Shown one piece after another: positions 1 to 5,284 of a stretch of 7,024 nt of DNA. Both the position numbers and the translations under genes were made by a program. The notes beneath the pieces were generated by a model. The model had not been told where the DNA came from, made no database searches, and saw only the letters and a program-made list of their open reading frames with translations. Each line of letters opens with the position of its first letter. Within the stretch, counting starts at the first letter, position 1. Source of the DNA: Lysobacterales bacterium (lineage in GTDB: Bacteria; Pseudomonadota; Gammaproteobacteria; Xanthomonadales; SZUA-36); the NCBI GenBank assembly GCA_026196445.1, contig JAPHTE010000240.1, positions 1 to 7,024 of the forward strand, given 5' to 3'.

Positions 1-470
1 ACCAGGCGGAAGACATTCTGCATCGGCGGGCTGGAGCCGATAATGTTCTCAAAACTGTAACGCGCACTGACCTCTTTTTTGAGGTTGACGTTTTCCTGCA
101 GCAATTGTCGGCGCTCCAGGGCCCGGGAAACCACCAGTTCCAGTTCTTCGGGATCGAAAGGTTTTGGCAGGTAGTCGAAGGCGCCCAATTTCATGGCCTT
201 GACCGCCGTCTCGATTTCATTCAGGCCGGTGATCATGATGACATCGATATCCGGGTGCGTTTCCTTGACCCTTTGCAACACCTCGATCCCGTTCATCTTA
301 GGCATCATGATGTCAAGGATCAGCATGTCGTAGTCGTGTTCTGCGACCTTTGCCAGCGCTTCGAGGCCGTTTTCCGCAGAATCGATGTGAAAATCGTCAC
401 TGGACAGGATGCGCTGGCAACTGCGTACGACGATTTCTTCGTCATCGACGATCAGTATCCGCTTCTTCAT
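1..470 (-). CDS. NtrC-type (sigma-54-dependent) response regulator, C-terminal part missing
   Basis: The visible 156 residues start MKKRILIVDDEE and form a full receiver domain (about residues 3-120). It has the acidic pair D9/D10, phosphoacceptor D53 in LILDIMMP, T81 in MITG, and K103 in LPKPF. A linker helix (about 120-138) follows, then FENIIGSSPPMQNVF (140-154), the usual opening of the sigma-54 interaction AAA+ domain of NtrC-family activators. The ATPase core and DNA-binding helix-turn-helix lie beyond the left edge. The ATG overlaps the stop of the upstream kinase gene by 4 bases (ATGA), so the two are coupled and the kinase is its likely partner. Family knowledge says such proteins, once phosphorylated, activate sigma-54 promoters. 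I see no convincing -24/-12 promoter in this window, so the targets are unknown. The receiver assignment is very sure; the AAA+ assignment rests on the short entry motif. Confidence 0.93.
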   Translation of the reverse strand, partial: MKKRILIVDDEEIVVRSCQRILSSDDFHIDSAENGLEALAKVAEHDYDMLILDIMMPKMNGIEVLQRVKETHPDIDVIMITGLNEIETAVKAMKLGAFDYLPKPFDPEELELVVSRALERRQLLQENVNLKKEVSARYSFENIIGSSPPMQNVFRL

Positions 471-2086
471 CCTTCGTCCTCAATGTCCTTTTTGTCTATT
501 GCGAGGTAAATACGGAATTCCGTGCCCTTGCCAACTTCACTTTCCACTTCGATCTTACCGCGGTGAGCTTCAACTGTACCATGGCTGACCGATAATCCCA
601 GCCCGGTTCCCTTGCCGACGTCCTTGGTTGTAAAGAAGGGGTCGAAAATCTTTTCCAGGTCTTCCCGGGGAATTCCACAGCCGGTGTCAGTGATGCTGAT
701 TTCGGCCATGTGGCCCGTCGTGGTAACGGATTCCGGGCAGTCTTTCGCATCACGGTAACGAGTCCTTATCGTGATGGTACCGCCTCCTTCTATGGCGTGC
801 CGGGAATTGACAAGCATGTTCATGATGACCTGCTTGATCAGGTCTTCGTCCAGCCAGACGGGCGGTAAGCGTTCGTCGAGTTCCGTGACGATCGTAATGT
901 CCTCCACTTGCGCTGGTTGCTCGATCAACTGCAGGGTGTCCTCGATGATCTTGTTCAGGTCGTGATACGCCTTTTCGGGCGTTTTTTCGCGTGAGAAATC
1001 CAATAACCTGCGTATGATGCCTGCACAGCGCTTGGTTTCCTTGATGACCAGGTCCAGGTCCTCGGCGTCACGGCTGTCATCGGGCAGATTTTTCCTGACC
1101 AGGTGGGCGAAGGTCAGAACCCCGGTCAAGGGGTTGTTCAATTCGTGTGCGATACCGGCGGCGAGCAGTCCAACGGAAGCCAGTCTCTCGCTGCGTGCAG
1201 TTTCTGCGTGTGCAATCTGCAGCTCGCGGCTGGCCTGTTTGACCTTTTCCTCGAGCGTCTTACCCCACTCCTCCAGGTCCACGCGTGATTTACGTAAAGC
1301 CTCGGTCATGCTGTTGAAGGATTCCGCCAGGTGTCCGAACTCGTCCTTGCTGCGTATCGGAATGGTATTTTCCAGGTCACCTTCAGCCAGCCGGATTGCA
1401 CCATCATGCAGGTCACGCAGTGGCAGGTAAATCATGCGGTTGACCAGGTAGGACACCAGTACACCCGCAAGGATGATGAAACCCAGCGACAGGCCGACAA
1501 TTTCCAGGGTATTGGAACGCAGGGTCCGTTCAATAGTATCCAGCGGGTAAATGATGTCCAGCACACCGAGCACGGTTTGCTCCGCCGAGTGCTGGTGACA
1601 GGCAGCGGAGGAGCAAGTTGGCTCATTCCGGATGATCGCGGTACTGCCCAGCATGCGTGCGCCATTTTCACCAGTAAAGAAACGGGGTCTGCCGATTTCG
1701 GGGCTTTGGGTGAATGATTGCTCATCATTATGACAAGCGAGACAGGATTCGGCTTCCAGGTCAACCTGGCTGCCGATTTCGTCCATTTGCGAAGAGTGGA
1801 TAATCCGACCGTCCTTGCTCAATATCCTGACTTTTTCAATATCTTCAAGCGCGCCCACGTTGGCGATAATTTCGTTGACCTCGGACGGTTTATTCTCGTT
1901 CATCGCAAAACGCGTGCTTTTCAGAAGCACCTCGGACAACTGCGCACTGTCGCTGATAACCTGCTGCAGAAGGTCTTCCCGGGTGTTACGTGCCACCATC
2001 CACGTGAACAAAAACACGGCGATCGCCAGGGCGATCACCAGGTAGAACCCGACCTTGAACTTCAAGCTGTTTTTAATCTTGGTCAA
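467..2086 (-). CDS. Membrane sensor histidine kinase with a periplasmic diheme c-type sensor domain
   Basis: A 539-residue kinase that probably autophosphorylates and passes phosphate to the NtrC-type regulator encoded next. Layout: TM1 about 11-31; periplasmic domain 32-194; TM2 about 195-216; HAMP about 217-270; short coiled linker; HisKA with the H box GIAHELNNPL (H314); then an HATPase domain with N427 in the N box, DTGCGIP (467-473), FDPFFTTK (481-488) and GKGTGLGLS (491-499). The periplasmic domain has a Cache-like stretch (KDGRIIHSS...EIG, about 91-105), then CLACH (115-119) and CSSAACH (158-164, a CX4CH spacing). Both look like covalent heme c sites, so I infer redox or gas sensing. 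The start is TTG at 2086: an in-frame stop lies just upstream, a GAGAG ribosome site precedes it, and the next Met would cut into TM1. The gene overlaps hemG by 4 bases and the regulator by 4. The kinase call is very sure; the heme call is strong by motif but untested. Confidence 0.94.
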   Translation of the reverse strand: MTKIKNSLKFKVGFYLVIALAIAVFLFTWMVARNTREDLLQQVISDSAQLSEVLLKSTRFAMNENKPSEVNEIIANVGALEDIEKVRILSKDGRIIHSSQMDEIGSQVDLEAESCLACHNDEQSFTQSPEIGRPRFFTGENGARMLGSTAIIRNEPTCSSAACHQHSAEQTVLGVLDIIYPLDTIERTLRSNTLEIVGLSLGFIILAGVLVSYLVNRMIYLPLRDLHDGAIRLAEGDLENTIPIRSKDEFGHLAESFNSMTEALRKSRVDLEEWGKTLEEKVKQASRELQIAHAETARSERLASVGLLAAGIAHELNNPLTGVLTFAHLVRKNLPDDSRDAEDLDLVIKETKRCAGIIRRLLDFSREKTPEKAYHDLNKIIEDTLQLIEQPAQVEDITIVTELDERLPPVWLDEDLIKQVIMNMLVNSRHAIEGGGTITIRTRYRDAKDCPESVTTTGHMAEISITDTGCGIPREDLEKIFDPFFTTKDVGKGTGLGLSVSHGTVEAHRGKIEVESEVGKGTEFRIYLAIDKKDIEDEG

Positions 2087-3468
2087 TCGCTCTCACCATC
2101 GTGTGTTTCGGGCACCAGTATTCCGGCGGTTAACCGGGCATTCACTATACAGTCGTTCAGGCTGACGCCCTTGAATGCATTACCGGTCAGCACCAGTCCC
2201 GGGTGGCGCTGCAATTGCTCATTCATGGCTTCCAGTCTTGCTGCATGCCCGATTATATACTGAGGAATCGCATGCACGTGCCGGAAAATTCGCACGAAAT
2301 CAGGATCAGCCTTCAGACCGAGGATATCCTGCAGGTCTGACATGGTTCGCTCGGTAAGCTGTTCGTCGTCCAACAGGGCCAGTTCCGGCGCACGCGCACC
2401 ACCCACCATGGAGCGCAGCAGGACCGATCCTTCGGGTGCGCGGCCGGGGAATACATTGGAGTCGACGATCGTACCGAGTACCGCGCGTTGTTCCTCTGAC
2501 GGCACCAGGAAACCGAAGCCGTCCAGCACCCTGCCTACCCGGTTCTGGCGGTAGCCGAAACAGACCACCGATAGTGCAGGGTAGGGGATTTCACCCAGCA
2601 GGCCGGCCAACTCTCCGTCCATGTTCGCCAGCATGCCTGCCTGTGCGTGCGCCGGGGCGGCCAGCACCAGCGTATCGCTTTCCTCGATCGCGCCATCGTG
2701 CATGTGTAAGAGGTAGCGGCTACCGTCGCGGTCGATGGCTTTAACCTGGCTGGCCAGGCGAATGCGTTGTCCGAGCAGACCTGTCAAACGATCGGTTAGT
2801 TCACCCATACCACCCCTGAACGAGGTCAACGTGCCACCTGGCCCTGGTCCTGGCGTGTTCTTGTTACCCGCGCGTTTTGCCCTGGCCTGCAATTTGATCA
2901 AGCCACGAATCAGGCTGCCGAACTCTGCTTCGACTTCATGGATGCGCGGAAAACAGCTCTTCAGGCTCAGCTGCTCGGAATCACCGGCAAACACACCAGA
3001 TGCCATTGGATCTATCAGCCGTTCACTGGCCTCGCGGCCAAGCCGACGGGCGGCGAACTGGGCCAGGCTTTCATCGTCGATGTTGGTCCCGGGGGCGACA
3101 GTTTCCAGGATGACACGCAGCCTGCCACGCACACTGAGTAATTGGGATTTGAAGAACTCCGGCGGTTTTTCGGGCAGCTTGTGCAGTTCGTCACGGCTGA
3201 ACACGTAACGTTTGCTGGCGGAACTGTCAGCGGCCAACGGCGACAGGCCGGTCTCCCGGCACAACTCGAGGGTTTCCGGGACCTTGTCCAGGAACCCGTT
3301 GACCCCACCCTCGCATAAATAACCTCCCGCGCTGGTCTCGGTCCACACCTTGCCGCCAGTGCGTTGCCCGGCCTCGAACAGGCTGATATCTGCAGCAGGA
3401 TTCCTGGCCAATATGGCCTGTGCAGTTGCGAGACCGGAGATTCCGGCGCCGACGATGTTGATTTTCAC
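2083..3468 (-). CDS. hemG: Protoporphyrinogen oxidase, FAD-dependent (HemY/PPOX type)
   Basis: A 461-residue flavoenzyme, the normal length for the oxygen-dependent PPOX family. It oxidises protoporphyrinogen IX to protoporphyrin IX, the penultimate step of heme synthesis, usually at the inner membrane. The N-terminus has the Rossmann FAD motif VGAGISGLA (GxGxxG at 7-12), E32 ending strand two, and RTGGK (36-40). The C-terminus has the second FAD segment LVLTGNAFKG followed by SLNDCI (425-441), typical of PPOX. Start is GTG at 3468, preceded by a GGAAAAG ribosome site; the conserved FAD motif begins at once, so a longer form is unlikely. It is the first gene of a three-gene operon, its stop overlapping the kinase TTG start. 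Naming differs: this protein type is also called HemY or PgoX and is unrelated to the small flavodoxin-like E. coli HemG. Related FAD amine oxidases are a less likely alternative. Its place beside cytochromes that need eleven or more hemes fits local heme demand. Confidence 0.9.
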   Translation of the reverse strand: MKINIVGAGISGLATAQAILARNPAADISLFEAGQRTGGKVWTETSAGGYLCEGGVNGFLDKVPETLELCRETGLSPLAADSSASKRYVFSRDELHKLPEKPPEFFKSQLLSVRGRLRVILETVAPGTNIDDESLAQFAARRLGREASERLIDPMASGVFAGDSEQLSLKSCFPRIHEVEAEFGSLIRGLIKLQARAKRAGNKNTPGPGPGGTLTSFRGGMGELTDRLTGLLGQRIRLASQVKAIDRDGSRYLLHMHDGAIEESDTLVLAAPAHAQAGMLANMDGELAGLLGEIPYPALSVVCFGYRQNRVGRVLDGFGFLVPSEEQRAVLGTIVDSNVFPGRAPEGSVLLRSMVGGARAPELALLDDEQLTERTMSDLQDILGLKADPDFVRIFRHVHAIPQYIIGHAARLEAMNEQLQRHPGLVLTGNAFKGVSLNDCIVNARLTAGILVPETHDGESD

Positions 3469-3657
3469 TAGTCTTTTCCGCAGTGGGTAAATTTGCTGTG
3501 TCCGCAGTCGGTCAATATTTTGCGTTGATATTTTAAGTTATGATGACATATGTCATGAACGGAATAATACCGTGCGCGTAGTTTTACACCGGTTTAAACG
3601 GCAGTTGTAGACCAACCAGGCCGGCGACGTGAGCCCGGTAGCCTTGGAGACAAATTT
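3469..3657. promoter_or_regulatory. Divergent intergenic region between hemG and the monoheme cytochrome gene
   Basis: This 189-base gap must hold the promoters for both the minus-strand hemG operon and the plus-strand cytochrome gene. It has an AT-rich core (about 3511-3570) and a perfect 14-bp palindrome at 3543-3556, annotated separately. AATAAT at 3563-3568 is a 5/6 match to a plus-strand -10 box but has no good -35. On the minus strand AATATT (3519-3514) matches a -10 box at 4/6. The plus-strand gene has a GGAG ribosome site at 3646-3649. Promoter positions are guesses; that the region is regulatory is close to certain from the gene layout. Confidence 0.7.
3543..3556. promoter_or_regulatory. 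Palindromic operator-like site 1 (ATGACATATGTCAT)
   Basis: A perfect 14-bp inverted repeat between divergent genes. Its core TGACATATGTCA fits the pattern TGACATNNGTCA shared with two other sites in this window (4086-4097 and 4237-4248). The TGAC-N4-GTCA symmetry resembles CRP/FNR-family boxes (inference). On the hemG side its centre lies within a base or so of the classic -41.5 spacing from a weak -10 match; on the other side it would overlap the promoter. Confidence 0.6.
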
Positions 3658-4035
3658 ATGAAAACCGCAGAGAAACTATTGTTATCAAACCTGCTTCTGC
3701 TGGCGCTGGCTGGTTGTAGCGGCGAAGCGCCGATCAGTTTTTCACAGGACGTCAAGCCTGTACTCGATCAGCATTGTATCGAATGCCATCAGGCCGAAGG
3801 TGCAGGAACCCTGGCCAGCGGATTAGATATGACCACTTACGAAGGGCTGATGAAGGGTACCAAATTTGGCCCGATGGTCATCGCCGGTGACCCAGAAGGC
3901 AGTAATATTCTCGTGTTGATGGAAGGCCGGGCCGACCCGTCCATCAGCATGCCGCACGGGCAGCGCGACCCGGTGGCCAAGCCGGATATCCAGACCATCC
4001 GTAAGTGGATCGAGCAGGGCGCCCGGAACAACTAG
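3658..4035 (+). CDS. Small monoheme c-type cytochrome lipoprotein
   Basis: A 125-residue exported protein. Residues 1-19 form a lipoprotein signal peptide with the lipobox LAGC (17-20), so C20 should be lipidated and the protein anchored to a membrane facing the periplasm or the outer surface. The mature part (about 105 residues) carries one heme c motif, CIECH (40-44), and a likely distal ligand M98 in SISMPHG. The opening FSQDVKPVLDQHCIECH and the closing IRKWIEQGA are typical of the planctomycete-type cytochrome c domain (PSCyt1-like), found well beyond planctomycetes. The start ATG has GGAG 8 bases upstream. It lies divergent from hemG and upstream of the decaheme gene in the same direction, separated by 245 bases, so it may be a separate unit. 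I infer an electron carrier feeding or draining the MtrAB-like conduit; partner and direction are unknown. Confidence 0.88.
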   Translation: MKTAEKLLLSNLLLLALAGCSGEAPISFSQDVKPVLDQHCIECHQAEGAGTLASGLDMTTYEGLMKGTKFGPMVIAGDPEGSNILVLMEGRADPSISMPHGQRDPVAKPDIQTIRKWIEQGARNN

Positions 4036-4058
4036 CAAAAACCCATTACAGTGAGTAT

Positions 4059-4083
4059 AAAAACAGGCTCATAATCTAGCCTG
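4059..4083 (-). terminator. Possible minus-strand hairpin with T-tract
   Basis: CAGGCT (4064-4069) and AGCCTG (4078-4083) form a 6-bp stem with an 8-base loop. Read on the minus strand, it is followed by TTTTT (complement of 4059-4063), like a weak intrinsic terminator. No minus-strand gene precedes it, so it could only stop antisense transcription towards the cytochrome gene. On the plus strand no T-run follows, so it is not a good terminator for that gene. Confidence 0.25.
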
Positions 4084-4084
4084 A

Positions 4085-4098
4085 TTGACATGGGTCAA
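4085..4098. promoter_or_regulatory. Palindromic operator-like site 2 (TTGACATGGGTCAA)
   Basis: A TTGAC-N4-GTCAA inverted repeat, the closest of the three sites to a CRP/FNR-family box. The canonical FNR box is TTGAT-N4-ATCAA; HcpR-type members of the family are recalled to prefer TTGAC-N4-GTCAA. It lies 183 bases upstream of the decaheme start. Its TTGACA also looks like a -35 box, but the nearest TATAAA is 23 bases on, too far for a standard promoter. Confidence 0.6.
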
Positions 4099-4143
4099 GC
4101 GTGGTTTGGGGTGTATAAATTAGACTTGACTAATATACAAAAA

Positions 4144-4163
4144 ATGTAACTATCGTGTTACAT
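4144..4163. promoter_or_regulatory. Perfect 7-bp dyad ATGTAAC-N6-GTTACAT
   Basis: Two perfect 7-bp arms flank a 6-base spacer (TATCGT), about 120 bases upstream of the decaheme ATG. The TGTAA-N8-TTACA layout suits a dimeric helix-turn-helix regulator and resembles TyrR/PhhR-type or TGT-N12-ACA-type boxes. The position would also suit an upstream activator site for an NtrC-type regulator, such as the one encoded at the left edge, but no clear sigma-54 promoter follows. The regulator is unknown. Confidence 0.5.
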
Positions 4164-4235
4164 CACTTAAACTTGAATGATGGAACTTAGATGCACACCC
4201 GAGACAGGCTTGGTGTGTATTGTTTAAATGGCGAC

Positions 4236-4249
4236 ATGACATGTGTCAG
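4236..4249. promoter_or_regulatory. Palindromic operator-like site 3 (TGACATGTGTCA core)
   Basis: The core at 4237-4248 matches TGACATNNGTCA, differing from site 1 only in the two central bases. It ends 32 bases before the chosen decaheme ATG. That is too close for standard class II activation of a promoter upstream of this start, so if bound it may repress or mark a second, weaker control point. Confidence 0.5.
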
Positions 4250-4271
4250 CGCTGGTAATTTAAGAACTCAC

Positions 4272-4275
4272 GGAG
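4272..4275 (+). promoter_or_regulatory. Ribosome binding site deciding the decaheme start
   Basis: GGAG lies 5 bases before the ATG at 4281. The more upstream in-frame ATG at 4191 has no comparable site, and starting there would add 30 hydrophilic residues in front of the signal peptide. Confidence 0.75.
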
Positions 4276-4280
4276 TGGGC

Positions 4281-5255
4281 ATGGTCAAGATCAACAATCC
4301 GGATCTCAGTATCCGACTTCAGTTTTTCCCGGGACTAATCCTGATGGCTTTGAGCCTGTCGCTGACGGGGCCGGTTTTTGCCGACGAGGTAGAAGAAGCC
4401 GCCGCGCAGCCTGAGTACTCGAAGGGTGCGAACCAGTGCATGGCTTGCCACAGGGAGGGCCGCCAGCCCGCGGGGCATGAGATATTCCTGACCACGATGG
4501 GCATCTCCGACTCGGAACGCTCTCCGTTTGCCGATGGCCGTCATGATTGTGAAACCTGCCATGGCCCAAGCGACGCCCATCGCAAACGTGCGAAAGACGG
4601 CTCACGGCCGTTGCCGACCTTCACCTTCGATGAGAACAATCCGGCCGCAGAACAAAACCAGGTCTGCATGGCTTGCCACGATGACGGTGGCAGGATGCAC
4701 TGGCCGGGCAGCGTGCACGAGGAAGAGGAAGTAGCCTGCGCGAGCTGCCACGAGTTGCACGCTGAGAGGGATCCGGCAATGGACAAGGTGGCGCAGCAGG
4801 AGAGATGTTTTGCCTGTCACCAGCGCACCCGTGCTGAGACGTTGAGGAACAGCAGTCACCCGTTGCGTTTTGGCGACATGGGATGCACCGATTGCCACAA
4901 TCCTCATAATGGTAACAACGACGCCTTGTTGGTCCAGGCCAATATCAACGACACCTGTTATCGCTGTCACGCTGAAAAACGTGGGCCGTACCTGTGGGAG
5001 CACGCACCTGTGTCCGAAGACTGCACCCTGTGCCACAGACCTCACGGCAGCAACCATGCGGCCCTGTTGAAGCAGCGATCCCCGTTACTGTGCCAGCAAT
5101 GCCACTCGTCCAGCGGGCATCCGTCCACGGCATACACCAGTGACGCGACCGAAAACACCTTCCAGCAGCGCTTCCTGCTGGGCCGATCGTGTGGTAACTG
5201 CCATTCACAAGTCCACGGATCCAATCATCCGTCCGGCATTTTGTTGACCCGCTAG
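4281..5255 (+). CDS. mtrA: Periplasmic decaheme c-type cytochrome, MtrA/DmsE family
   Basis: From the ATG at 4281 the protein has 324 residues. A signal peptide (about 1-34) has its core at FFPGLILMALSLSLTG and probable cleavage after VFA, before DE. Ten CXXCH motifs follow, starting at residues 53, 90, 129, 153, 176, 202, 226, 248, 271 and 304. Heme count and length match MtrA/DmsE/PioA-type cytochromes, which thread through an MtrB-type barrel and carry electrons across the outer membrane as a heme wire. The next gene, 29 bases on, is the matching barrel, which supports this strongly. I chose 4281 over the in-frame ATG at 4191 because of the ribosome site, the proper signal peptide and the palindrome that the longer form would include. 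Electron direction (metal reduction, Fe(II) oxidation or DMSO-type respiration) cannot be told from this protein. The symbol is by family; mtoA, pioA or dmsE would be equally fair. Confidence 0.92.
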   Translation: MVKINNPDLSIRLQFFPGLILMALSLSLTGPVFADEVEEAAAQPEYSKGANQCMACHREGRQPAGHEIFLTTMGISDSERSPFADGRHDCETCHGPSDAHRKRAKDGSRPLPTFTFDENNPAAEQNQVCMACHDDGGRMHWPGSVHEEEEVACASCHELHAERDPAMDKVAQQERCFACHQRTRAETLRNSSHPLRFGDMGCTDCHNPHNGNNDALLVQANINDTCYRCHAEKRGPYLWEHAPVSEDCTLCHRPHGSNHAALLKQRSPLLCQQCHSSSGHPSTAYTSDATENTFQQRFLLGRSCGNCHSQVHGSNHPSGILLTR

Positions 5256-5284
5256 TGGCGGTCGATGAAGAGGTATCAGGAACA

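Larger units (their letters stand above)
4036..4280 (+). promoter_or_regulatory. Regulatory gap upstream of the decaheme cytochrome gene
   Basis: This 245-base non-coding stretch is AT-rich in the middle (about 4110-4190), unlike the flanking genes. It holds a weak hairpin, two TGACATNNGTCA palindromes and one perfect 7-bp dyad, each annotated separately. TAGACT at 4121-4126 (4/6 to a -10 box) lies at the exact class II activator spacing from the palindrome at 4085-4098. This density of symmetric sites suggests that the mtrAB-like genes have their own tightly controlled promoter, apart from the lipoprotein cytochrome gene. The true start site cannot be fixed by eye. Confidence 0.65.

Noticed and set aside
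105..509. Plus-strand reading frame of 134 codons at the left end
   Set aside because: It is the opposite strand of the receiver domain, whose D53/T81/K103 residues are all in place; the plus-strand product has no recognisable features.
4085..4119. Sigma-70 promoter with TTGACA (4085-4090 region) and TATAAA (4114-4119)
   Set aside because: The spacer is about 23 bases against the usual 16-18. The TTGACA is better explained as half of palindrome 2.
4181..4195. Sigma-54-like promoter TGGAAC...TGCA upstream of mtrA
   Set aside because: The spacing is GG-N9-GC, one base short of the required GG-N10-GC, and the -24 element lacks the usual GCAC. I found no better -24/-12 element in either gap.
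4602..5057. Minus-strand reading frame of 151 codons inside the decaheme gene
   Set aside because: It is antisense to a gene with ten heme motifs and a clear signal peptide, and shows no domain of its own. The same holds for the other long frames opposite hemG, the kinase and the barrel gene.
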